Assembly (NCBI GenBank): GCA_947494405.1
Contig: CANLWQ010000083.1
Coordinates: 1-7,999, forward strand
Origin: Comamonadaceae bacterium
Lineage (GTDB): Bacteria; Pseudomonadota; Gammaproteobacteria; Burkholderiales; Burkholderiaceae_C
Reading direction: 5' to 3'
DNA length: 7,999 nt
Shown piece after piece: positions 1-6,224 of this stretch. Both the position numbers and the translations under genes were made by a program. Within the stretch, counting starts at the first letter, position 1. Each line of letters begins with the position of its first letter. Below the pieces are notes generated by a model. The model ran no database searches. It saw only the letters and a list, made by a program, of their open reading frames with translations, and was not told the DNA's origin.

Positions 1-104
1 ATGGTTAAAAAATTCGGACCTTCGCGAAAACAGTCCACAGGACAAACATCGACGCAATCTGTGTATTTGCAGCGGATACAAGCTTCGGTAACTACGTGGG
101 TCAT
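1..104 (-). CDS. fdxA: Ferredoxin FdxA (7Fe type), N-terminal part, cut by window edge
   Basis: A small iron-sulfur electron carrier of the cytoplasm. Only the first 34 codons are in the window; reading starts at the ATG at 104 and runs off the left edge. The visible protein begins [17 protein letters not shown] and continues [15 protein letters not shown]. It carries cysteines at residues 9, 12, 17, 21 and 25. This is the characteristic N-terminus of the FdxA / Azotobacter ferredoxin I family, where the first cysteines bind a 3Fe-4S cluster and CPxxC contributes to a 4Fe-4S cluster; the remaining ligands would lie outside the window. An in-frame TGA at 125-123 sits just upstream, and no other start fits. 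The 60-nt gap after cysN (105-164) holds a -10-like TAAAAT (150-145, minus strand) without a good -35, and no convincing terminator. No purine-rich Shine-Dalgarno is seen: the stretch before the ATG is CTTTCCTCATC. The gene may be read through from cysN or have its own promoter. Family assignment is firm; its partner is unknown. Confidence 0.9.
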   Translation of the reverse strand, partial: MTHVVTEACIRCKYTDCVDVCPVDCFREGPNFLT

Positions 105-164
105 GATGAGGAAAGGTGAAGGTCAAATTGGAAAATAAAAAATCATTTTAGGGGAAACACGGCC

Positions 165-1436
165 TCAGCCCTGAACCATGACGGCTGCGGATGTTTTGTG
201 ACTTGCTGTATCGACCAAAACCATGGAGCCCAGCGCACGCGAGCGTTTATAGGGCAGGGTGATCAGGGCTTGCTGAAAGCTCAGCCGCACGCGACCAATC
301 TCGTTGGCTGCTAATGCTGTGGCGGGCAAACTTTGCAAGCTGTGGATATCGAGTTTGTCGGTGATGCTGACCACTTTGGCTTTGACCCACTGGTGACCAT
401 GAAGCGCCCAATAGGCTCTGCCGGCAATCAAGGGCTCATCGTCGAGCCAAGCCACGGTGACATCGAGTTGCTGGCTGGCTTGCAAGCCGCTTTGGCTGGC
501 CAGCAGCCAGTCGCCTCGGGACAAATCGACTTCTCGGTCTAGCACGATACCCGCACTGTGGCCTGCAGACACCGATTGGGGCAAGCGAGTCGCCGTCACA
601 ACTTCTTTCACAACGGCTTGCTGACCGCTGGGAAACACACGAACCGCATCGCCGACTTTGGCCGCACCCGTGGCAACGCGGCCCCAATAGACACGGCGAC
701 CTTGTGAGGTGGTAGCGCTGTCGTGGAATTTTTCCACCCACTGCACCGCAAAAGCCAAATCGGTGTCTTCATCTTCTAAAGTGACTGGAATATCTTCTAG
801 CAAGCTGAGCAGGCTGGGGCCGCTGTAGCCGCACCAATCGGGCAGGGGGGTGACCACATTCCAGCCTTTGAGGGCAGACACCGGAACCATGGCGTGAATA
901 TCAATGCCAGCCTCATCGGCAAAGCGCTGCAAGGCTTGCGCAATATGCAAAAAAGCTTGCGCGGCTTGATCGACGGCATCGAGCTTGTTGATGGCAAAGA
1001 TGATGGTGGGAACCCGCAACAACTTGAGCAACAAACTGTGGCGGCGTGTTTGGGGAAGAAGTTCCAAGGAGGGCGAGCGCCAATCGACTTTGGTGGCGTC
1101 GACCAACACCAGTGCGGCGTCAGCGCTGGAAGCCGCCGTCACCATGTTGCGGGTGTATTGCTCATGGCCCGGGGTGTCGCCAATGATGAATTTGCGCTGC
1201 TCGGTGCTGAAGTAGCGGTAAGCGACATCGATGGTGATGCCTTGTTCTCGCTCTGCGGACAAGCCGTCGGTCAGCAAAGCCAGATCGGTTTCGCCTTGGC
1301 GCTGAACGCCTGCCAAATGGTCTTGCAAAACGGTTTTGGTGTCTACCAGCAAACGCCCAATCAGGGTTGATTTGCCGTCATCCACCGAGCCACAGGTGAT
1401 GAATTTCAGGGCCGCTTGGGTGTCAGTGGTGGACAT
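165..1436 (-). CDS. cysN: Sulfate adenylyltransferase subunit 1 (CysN GTPase)
   Basis: The GTPase subunit of bacterial ATP sulfurylase. With CysD it makes adenosine 5'-phosphosulfate (APS) and pyrophosphate from sulfate and ATP, with GTP hydrolysis driving the reaction in the cytoplasm. The 423-residue protein shows all translation-factor-type GTPase motifs: P-loop GSVDDGKS (16-23), switch I GITID (66-70), DTPGHE (87-92), NKLD (150-153) and SALKG (187-191). The rest should form the EF-Tu-like beta-barrel domains. It is shorter than E. coli CysN (about 475 residues) and has no C-terminal APS kinase (CysC) domain, so it is not the CysNC/NodQ fusion. Its ATG shares one base with the cysD stop (TGATG), which indicates translational coupling and 1:1 production with CysD. 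It is the last gene of the tightly packed cys operon; a loose hairpin near its stop is too weak to call a terminator. Confidence 0.96.
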   Translation of the reverse strand: MSTTDTQAALKFITCGSVDDGKSTLIGRLLVDTKTVLQDHLAGVQRQGETDLALLTDGLSAEREQGITIDVAYRYFSTEQRKFIIGDTPGHEQYTRNMVTAASSADAALVLVDATKVDWRSPSLELLPQTRRHSLLLKLLRVPTIIFAINKLDAVDQAAQAFLHIAQALQRFADEAGIDIHAMVPVSALKGWNVVTPLPDWCGYSGPSLLSLLEDIPVTLEDEDTDLAFAVQWVEKFHDSATTSQGRRVYWGRVATGAAKVGDAVRVFPSGQQAVVKEVVTATRLPQSVSAGHSAGIVLDREVDLSRGDWLLASQSGLQASQQLDVTVAWLDDEPLIAGRAYWALHGHQWVKAKVVSITDKLDIHSLQSLPATALAANEIGRVRLSFQQALITLPYKRSRALGSMVLVDTASHKTSAAVMVQG

Positions 1437-2362
1437 CAGAAATACCCCTCTTTTTTGCGTTTTTCCATGGAGGCGTCCGATGTTTGATCATCCATGCGGG
1501 TGGCACCCCGCTCGCTGATGTCTGCGGCCAGGGTTTCGATGACGATGGCTTGCGGCGTGGCCGCCGTGCTTTCCACCGGGCAGGTGCAGGTGATGTCGCC
1601 CACGGTGCGAAAACGCACCTGACGCTTGACCACCGCTTCGCCGGCGCGCGGCGGCGTGAGTTCAGTCACTGGCACCAGCAAACCTTTGCGGTCAACCACG
1701 TCCCGTGTGTGGGTGTAATAAATGGAGGGCAAGGCGATGGCTTCACGGGCAATGTATTGCCACACATCGAGTTCGGTCCAGTTGCTGATGGGGAAGACGC
1801 GGAAATGCTCGCCCGGATGAAGCTTGGTGTTGAAGAGGTTCCACAACTCGGGGCGCTGCGACTTGGGCTGCCATTGGCCAAAGCTGTCGCGGTGGCTGAA
1901 AATACGTTCTTTGGCACGGGCTTTTTCTTCGTCTCGACGTGCACCGCCCATCAAGGCGTCGAAGCGAAATTCTTCAATGGCTTCTAGCAAAGTGACCGAT
2001 TGGTGGGCGTTGCGTGGCTCATCGGGCCTAGCCAGGCGAACCGTGCCGCGCTTCATCGAGTCTTCCACGTTGCGCACAATCAATTCAGCGCCCAATTCTT
2101 TGGCGCGTGCATCTCTGAAGTCAGTCACTTCTTTGTAGTTGTGACCGGTGTCTATCATCAACAGTGGGTAGGGAATGCGGCCTGTGCCAAAAGCTTTTTC
2201 GGCGCATTTGAGCATCACCAAAGAGTCTTTGCCACCCGAGAACAGCAGGGTGGGGCGCTCAAAAACAGCAGCGACTTCGCGCAGGATGAAGATGGTCTCT
2301 TCCTCGAGTGCGTCTAAATGGGCGTTGCTTAAAGTGTGCAACTCGTTGTTTCTGGCGTTCAT
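1436..2362 (-). CDS. cysD: Sulfate adenylyltransferase subunit 2 (CysD)
   Basis: The catalytic, ATP pyrophosphatase-type subunit of ATP sulfurylase; it adenylylates sulfate to APS as a complex with CysN. The 308-residue length matches the family (about 300). The PP-loop SGGKDS lies at residues 42-47, within the usual N-terminal context FERPTLLFSGGKDSLVML. Further family landmarks are the DTGHN segment, GGARRDEE-KARAKER, FPISNWTELDVWQYI and the C-terminal GDITCTCPVES. The C-terminus ends in a typical KKEGYF. The start is the ATG 4 nt after the cysH stop, with a GAAAG about 9 nt upstream inside the end of cysH as a possible ribosome binding site. The stop overlaps the cysN start by one base. 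No missing catalytic residues were noticed. Confidence 0.97.
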   Translation of the reverse strand: MNARNNELHTLSNAHLDALEEETIFILREVAAVFERPTLLFSGGKDSLVMLKCAEKAFGTGRIPYPLLMIDTGHNYKEVTDFRDARAKELGAELIVRNVEDSMKRGTVRLARPDEPRNAHQSVTLLEAIEEFRFDALMGGARRDEEKARAKERIFSHRDSFGQWQPKSQRPELWNLFNTKLHPGEHFRVFPISNWTELDVWQYIAREAIALPSIYYTHTRDVVDRKGLLVPVTELTPPRAGEAVVKRQVRFRTVGDITCTCPVESTAATPQAIVIETLAADISERGATRMDDQTSDASMEKRKKEGYF

Positions 2363-2366
2363 GGTT

Positions 2367-3098
2367 TTATGCTTTCACGTGCAAGCCGCACTCTTTGGCG
2401 GTTTCATCTTCCCACCACCAACGACCGGCGCGAAAATCTTCGCCCAAGCTGATGGCACGGGTGCAAGGCGCGCAGCCAATGCTGGGGAAAAACTGGTCAT
2501 GCAAGGGGTTGTAGTCCACTTTGTGGAGGGCGATGTAGTGCCACACATCACCCCATGTCCAGTCGACCAAGGGGTTGAGTTTGGTGATGGCAACACCGTT
2601 GCTGACATCGGCCTCCACAGACGCCACCTCGGCGCGGGCTTGTGACTGCTCACGACGTAAACCCGTGATCCAAGCCTTTTGGCCTTGCAAGGCGCGTCCC
2701 AAGGGTTCGAGCTTGCGAATCGCGCAGCAGGCTTTGCGGTTGTGCATGCTTTCAAAAATAGCTTGTTGGCCTGGGCTTTTCACAAACCCTATGACCGCTT
2801 CATGCTGTGGTTGGTACACCTGAATGGGCGCTTGGGAATGGGCTTGCAGCCGTTCGAGCAAAGCCAAGGTGTCGCTGTGCAGTGCACCTGTTTCAAGCAC
2901 AAAGATAGGTATGTCCAAGCCCAGGCTGTTGATGAGGTGGCTGATCACCACATCTTCTGCGCCCAGGCTAGAGGCCTGTTTGAGGGGTTTTAAATCAACG
3001 GCAGCCGCTTTCAACTGCGCCTGCGTGGCCACCAGTTTGTCGGCAAAGTGGGCACTGGGCTTGGCATGCAGCTCAGTGGCGGGTGTGTGGGGTTTCAT
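2367..3098 (-). CDS. cysH: Assimilatory APS reductase (CysH family, 4Fe-4S type)
   Basis: A thioredoxin- or glutaredoxin-dependent reductase that converts adenylyl sulfate to sulfite and AMP in the cytoplasm. I take the ATG at 3098 (243 residues, MKPHTPATELHAK...): it overlaps the preceding DUF934 stop by 4 nt (ATGA). The longer reading from 3221 adds 41 low-complexity, arginine-rich residues inside the neighbouring gene. Landmarks are the SLGAEDVV nucleotide-binding loop (44-51), the TGLRREQS motif (145-152) and the C-terminal ECGLH with the catalytic cysteine Cys237. The protein has both the Cys124-Cys125 pair (KACCAIRK) and Cys209-x2-Cys212 (GCAPC). In this family that four-cysteine pattern marks the iron-sulfur enzymes that prefer APS, while E. 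coli-type PAPS reductases lack it. This agrees with the absence of a CysC kinase in the window. Substrate preference is inferred from the motif, not shown. Confidence 0.95.
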   Translation of the reverse strand: MKPHTPATELHAKPSAHFADKLVATQAQLKAAAVDLKPLKQASSLGAEDVVISHLINSLGLDIPIFVLETGALHSDTLALLERLQAHSQAPIQVYQPQHEAVIGFVKSPGQQAIFESMHNRKACCAIRKLEPLGRALQGQKAWITGLRREQSQARAEVASVEADVSNGVAITKLNPLVDWTWGDVWHYIALHKVDYNPLHDQFFPSIGCAPCTRAISLGEDFRAGRWWWEDETAKECGLHVKA

Positions 3099-3457
3099 CG
3101 GGCAAACAAAGGTTGGGGTTGGTTCACATCGCCTTGGTAGAAGGCACTGAAATGCGTGAGCAAGGCTTGGCCTTTGGCCAAGTCTTGGTCGGCGCGCAGC
3201 ACGGCGCTGGAAAAACCGCAACGCTGCATTTGACTGAGTTGGTCTACCAGCACATCGCCGGTAGCGCGAATATCGCCTTGAAAACCGCAGCGTTTGCGCA
3301 GCATCAGTGCTTGGCTGAAGGCGCGCCCGTCGGTGAATTGCGGGAAATGCAGTTCTATGGTTTGCACACCCGAGAGGTTTTGCAACAAGGGGTCGGCGTC
3401 GTTGGCCAGTTGTATATCGGCAGCGCTCAAAGCGTCAGTGTGTAAAAGCAGTTTCAT
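3095..3457 (-). CDS. DUF934 family protein, sulfite-reduction associated
   Basis: A 120-residue soluble protein of the DUF934 family, which is regularly found next to cysI and cysH in proteobacteria and is often annotated as a putative oxidoreductase in sulfite reduction; its biochemical role is not established. Recognisable family segments are FPQFTDGR (38-45), GDIRATGDVLVDQL (61-74), RCGF (79-82) and a C-terminal FYQGD (106-110). It is shorter than many members (about 150-180 residues), mainly at the N-terminus, but the start fits its setting: the ATG lies 9 nt after the cysI stop, with a GAAAGA purine run that overlaps that stop. No signal peptide or membrane segment is present. Its end overlaps the cysH start by 4 nt. 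Only two cysteines (57 and 80) are visible, so it is unlikely to bind a cluster alone. The family call is firm; the function is open. Confidence 0.88.
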   Translation of the reverse strand: MKLLLHTDALSAADIQLANDADPLLQNLSGVQTIELHFPQFTDGRAFSQALMLRKRCGFQGDIRATGDVLVDQLSQMQRCGFSSAVLRADQDLAKGQALLTHFSAFYQGDVNQPQPLFAR

Positions 3458-3466
3458 GTGTGTCTT

Positions 3467-5269
3467 TCAGGCCGCAGGGCTCAAGGCCTCGTCAGCAGCG
3501 GTATGACGCACCGCGTTGGCCGCTGTTTTGAAATTGTCCAGTCCCAAGCGGGTGAGCGCATCAATGAAAGTTTCACCATGCTGGCGTTGATCGGTATAGA
3601 CCTGCAGCACCGCTTCGATCACATCCACCACTTCGCCTGATGAGAAAGAGGGGCCAACCACTTTGCCGGCTTTGGGGTCGCCGCTCAGTGCTGAACCATC
3701 CGAGCCGCCCAAGGTGATTTGGTACCACTCCTTGCCGTCTTTATCCACGCCCAAAATGCCTATGTGACCGCTGTGGTGGTGACCGCAAGAATTGATACAG
3801 CCGCTGATGTGTAAATCAATTTCGCCCAAATCAAACAACTCATCAAGGTCTTGGTAACGCTCAGAGATAGCAGCAGCCAAGGGCAAGGAGCGCGCATTGG
3901 CCAAGTCGCAGTAATCGCCGCCTGGGCAGGCGATCATGTCGGTGAGCATGCGGATATTGGGCTTGGCCACGCCCAGCGCCTTAGCCGCTTGGTAGAGGGC
4001 TGGCAGTTGGTCGGCGGCAACCCAAGGGAGCACCAAATTTTGGTCATGACTGACGCGGGCTTCGCCTGCTGAAAACTGATCGGCCAGCACAGCTGCGGCG
4101 TCGAGTTGATCGGCTGTGGCGTCACCAGGTGCTTGGCCTAGGCGCTTGAACGACAAGGTGACGATGCGCAAATGCGGGTTGCGATGCGCCGCCACGTTTT
4201 GCTGCATCCAACGAGCGAAGTTTTTATCTTCTTCGCCGGCTTGAATAAGTTGGGCGTGCAATACCTCTTCAGACACAGCGGGCTTGATGGCTAAAGTGGG
4301 CGGCGCAAAATTGGCGCTCACGCGATCAAACTCCGCTTGACTGATGGTATGGGGTGCGCCGTCTTGGCTGAGGATGCGCTGGTACTCGGCTTCGACTTGG
4401 TCTATGTAAGCCTGTCCTTCGGCTTTGACCAAAATTTTGATGCGGGCTTTGTACTTGTTGTCGCGTCTGCCAAAACGGTTGTAGACCCGCACCACAGCTT
4501 CTAAAAAGTTGAGAATTTGGTTCCAAGGTAAAAATTCGCGAATGATGCTGCCGATGATGGGTGTGCGGCCCATGCCGCCGCCCACCATGACGCGAAAGCC
4601 CACTTCGCCCGCTGCATTGCGCAGCACATGCAAACCCACATCATGCCAAGCGGTGGCCGCGCGGTCTTCTACCGCGCCGCTGATGGCGATTTTGAATTTG
4701 CGCGGCAAAAAAGCGAACTCGGGGTGCAAAGTGCTCCACTGACGCAAGATTTCCGCAAACGGGCGCGGGTCGACGATTTCGTCTACGGCCACACCGGCTC
4801 GTTCATCGCTGGTGATATTGCGTATGCAGTTGCCACTGGTTTGTATGCCGTGCATATTGACGCTGGCCAAGAGGTCCATCACATCGGCGCTTTTTTCCAG
4901 AGGAATCCAGTTGTATTGCAGGTTTTGGCGGGTGGTGAAATGGCCATAGCCATAACTCAAAGGTGGGGCAGCAATGCCACCGATGGCGTTTTGTTTGGCT
5001 TGGGCTTCTTGAAAAATGTCGTCACTGGGAATGTCGTACTCGCGGGCAATGCGGGCCAACACACGCAGTTGTGCGCTATTGAGTTCACCGTAAGGCACAG
5101 CCACGCGTAACATGGGGGCGTAGCGCTGCACATACCAGCCGTTTTGCAAGCGCAGCGGGCGAAAATCTTCCTCGCTGAGTTGACCGTTCAAGCGGCGCGT
5201 GACTTGGTCTCGGTATTGGGCGGCACGCTCTTGCACAAAGCGGCGGTCGAAGTCGGTGTATTGGTACAT
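3467..5269 (-). CDS. cysI: Sulfite reductase hemoprotein (nitrite/sulfite reductase family, CysI)
   Basis: The siroheme / 4Fe-4S enzyme that reduces sulfite to sulfide with six electrons in the cytoplasm. The 600-residue protein shows the two-repeat nitrite/sulfite reductase layout. The cluster and siroheme ligands are Cys448-x5-Cys454 (ACPGGDYC) and Cys491-x3-Cys495 (GCINSCGHHH). Substrate-binding basic residues are present in GHFTTRQN (Arg114), GNCIRNIT (Arg150) and RKFKI (Lys191, Lys193), matching the four conserved basic residues of E. coli CysI. GGGMGRTP (230-237) is another family landmark. Given its place between APS reductase and the sulfur permease, sulfite rather than nitrite is the likely substrate. 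No flavoprotein subunit (CysJ) and no siroheme synthase (CysG) gene is in the window, so the electron source is not defined here. The ATG lies 7 nt after the permease stop, with no clear Shine-Dalgarno (AAATAGCTT precedes it), suggesting translation coupled to the upstream gene. Confidence 0.95.
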   Translation of the reverse strand: MYQYTDFDRRFVQERAAQYRDQVTRRLNGQLSEEDFRPLRLQNGWYVQRYAPMLRVAVPYGELNSAQLRVLARIAREYDIPSDDIFQEAQAKQNAIGGIAAPPLSYGYGHFTTRQNLQYNWIPLEKSADVMDLLASVNMHGIQTSGNCIRNITSDERAGVAVDEIVDPRPFAEILRQWSTLHPEFAFLPRKFKIAISGAVEDRAATAWHDVGLHVLRNAAGEVGFRVMVGGGMGRTPIIGSIIREFLPWNQILNFLEAVVRVYNRFGRRDNKYKARIKILVKAEGQAYIDQVEAEYQRILSQDGAPHTISQAEFDRVSANFAPPTLAIKPAVSEEVLHAQLIQAGEEDKNFARWMQQNVAAHRNPHLRIVTLSFKRLGQAPGDATADQLDAAAVLADQFSAGEARVSHDQNLVLPWVAADQLPALYQAAKALGVAKPNIRMLTDMIACPGGDYCDLANARSLPLAAAISERYQDLDELFDLGEIDLHISGCINSCGHHHSGHIGILGVDKDGKEWYQITLGGSDGSALSGDPKAGKVVGPSFSSGEVVDVIEAVLQVYTDQRQHGETFIDALTRLGLDNFKTAANAVRHTAADEALSPAA

Positions 5270-5276
5270 AAGCTAT

Positions 5277-6071
5277 TTAAATGAAAACCAGTTTGCTGCC
5301 AGCCCAAGCCAACAACACGGAAAGTGCCGAACGAATAAAGCGTTCGGGTACGCGGCTGACCCATTGCGAGCCCAACCAAATGCCAGGAACAGAACCTATC
5401 AGCAACAGACCCAATAACTGCCAATCGACAGTGCCCAAAGTTGCATGGCCCAAGCCTGCCACCAAGGTAAGCGGTACGGCATAAGCGATATCAGCCGCGA
5501 CTATGCGGTACAGCGGCAACTGGGGGTAAAGAAGCATCAGAACGGTCACACCAATGGCGCCTGCGCCTACCGAAGTGAGGGTGACCAAGACGCCAATCAC
5601 CGCACCAAACAAGATGGGCAAAAAGGGGTGCTTGGTTTCATCGGCAGGACGCTCAAGGCTGGCTTCATCAAGCACTTGAATATGGCGCGAGCCACGAATC
5701 GCTTTATATAAAGTCGCTGCCGCCGTCAGCATCAACGCAAGACCCAAAGTGAAGGTGATGGCCTTTTGAACCTCGGGGTTGGAGGCTCCCAAGTCGTGCA
5801 ACACCCACAGCGTGAGCAAAGCGGCAGGCACGCTGCCCAAGCTCAGGCTGAACACCACACGCCAAGGAATGATGCGTTGTCGAGCAAAGTTCAACATGCC
5901 ACCGGCCTTGGTGCCTGCGGCAAAAAGCAAATCCGTGCCTACCGCCAATGCGGGCTTGATGCCAAAGCCAAAAATAAGCAAGGGCGTCATCAGCGAGCCC
6001 CCGCCTACGCCGGTCAAGCCTACGATCAGGCCCACCACAAAACCCGACAAGATAAATGCAAAGTCGTTCAT
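5277..6071 (-). CDS. TauE/SafE family sulfite/sulfate permease
   Basis: An inner-membrane protein of the TauE/SafE (DUF81) family, whose members move sulfite, sulfate, sulfoacetate or other small sulfur anions. The 264-residue length is normal. The two internal repeats are visible: the first begins GLTGVGGGSLMTPLL (18-32), the second GVLVTLTSVGAGAIGVTVL (160-178). Hydrophobic stretches near residues 4-24, 28-52, 72-92, 104-124, 152-180, 190-207, 217-234 and 246-263 suggest about eight membrane segments, with a polar loop around 126-150. The ATG at 6071 gives the usual short N-terminus leading directly into the first helix; no strong ribosome binding site is seen. It is the first gene of the cys operon and lies 7 nt before cysI, so it is co-expressed with sulfite reduction. 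Whether it imports sulfate or exports excess sulfite cannot be told from the sequence. Confidence 0.9.
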   Translation of the reverse strand: MNDFAFILSGFVVGLIVGLTGVGGGSLMTPLLIFGFGIKPALAVGTDLLFAAGTKAGGMLNFARQRIIPWRVVFSLSLGSVPAALLTLWVLHDLGASNPEVQKAITFTLGLALMLTAAATLYKAIRGSRHIQVLDEASLERPADETKHPFLPILFGAVIGVLVTLTSVGAGAIGVTVLMLLYPQLPLYRIVAADIAYAVPLTLVAGLGHATLGTVDWQLLGLLLIGSVPGIWLGSQWVSRVPERFIRSALSVLLAWAGSKLVFI

Positions 6072-6224
6072 AAGGGCGCAACTGTACTGTTTGGATATAT
6101 AGAACCCAACTATTTTTTAGTTTTAGCTATATGCGATTTGGGTATAAGTAAACAATTATTCGGTAGTTGGTGATTCATCTTGCGTTCAAGACAATGCCTG
6201 ATTGTTCTTAACTTGAAAGCGGCT
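6072..6224. promoter_or_regulatory. Divergent promoter region between the cys operon and the sulfate transporter genes
   Basis: This AT-rich gap separates the leftward permease-cysI-cysH-cysDN operon from the rightward sulfate-binding protein gene, so it must hold both promoters if no other start sites exist. On the plus strand a TATAAG (6143-6148) is a fair -10 element, but no good -35 stands before it. On the minus strand TTGTTT (6155-6150) and TATAGC (6131-6126) are spaced 18 nt apart as a weak candidate pair. The two candidates overlap, which would allow one regulator to control both directions. An inverted repeat ACCCAA (6104-6109) / TTGGGT (6138-6143) brackets a tandem TTTTAG (6115-6126). 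The LysR-type regulator CysB, or its relative Cbl/SsuR, is the expected controller of such genes in proteobacteria; that is inference, since no strict consensus can be matched by eye. Confidence 0.6.
6185..6217 (+). other. Imperfect inverted repeat in the leader of the sulfate-binding protein gene
   Basis: TTCAAG (6185-6190) followed by ACAAT (6191-6195) can pair with ATTGT (6201-6205) and CTTGAA (6212-6217). The loop is GCCTG, and a 6-nt bulge lies on the right arm. An alternative fold pairs AAG with CTT (6207-6209), leaving a single bulged T. The right arm touches the GAAAG ribosome binding site candidate (6215-6219) of the ATG at 6225, so as RNA it could mask translation; as DNA it could be part of a regulator site. 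There is no U-tract after it, so it is not an intrinsic terminator. It may also be chance in an AT-rich leader. Confidence 0.35.

Noticed and set aside
1..138. A 45-codon plus-strand open frame beginning at base 1
   Set aside because: It is antisense to the fdxA start, whose cysteine pattern is unmistakable; the plus-strand peptide has no recognisable feature.
131..185. Possible rho-independent terminator after cysN (minus strand)
   Set aside because: The only stem is a GGC/GCC core of three pairs with a mismatch, next to a TTTCCCC and a later T-rich tract; too weak and not adjacent to the T-run.
894..1370. A 158-codon open frame on the plus strand, opposite cysN
   Set aside because: It is antisense to a well-supported CysN with all GTPase motifs; the translation is low in recognisable domains and reads like a shadow frame.
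1484..1987. A 167-codon open frame on the plus strand, opposite cysD
   Set aside because: It lies fully antisense to CysD, rich in Gly, His and Ala as expected of a shadow, with no known motif.
2175..2645. A 156-codon plus-strand open frame spanning the cysH/cysD junction
   Set aside because: It crosses two real genes on the other strand and resembles no family.
3099..3221. N-terminal extension of cysH starting at 3221
   Set aside because: The added 41 residues lie inside the DUF934 gene and are arginine- and proline-rich without family similarity; the ATG at 3098 gives the normal length and a typical 4-nt overlap.
4628..5110. A 160-codon plus-strand open frame opposite cysI
   Set aside because: It is antisense to the conserved N-terminal half of CysI and has no domain signal.
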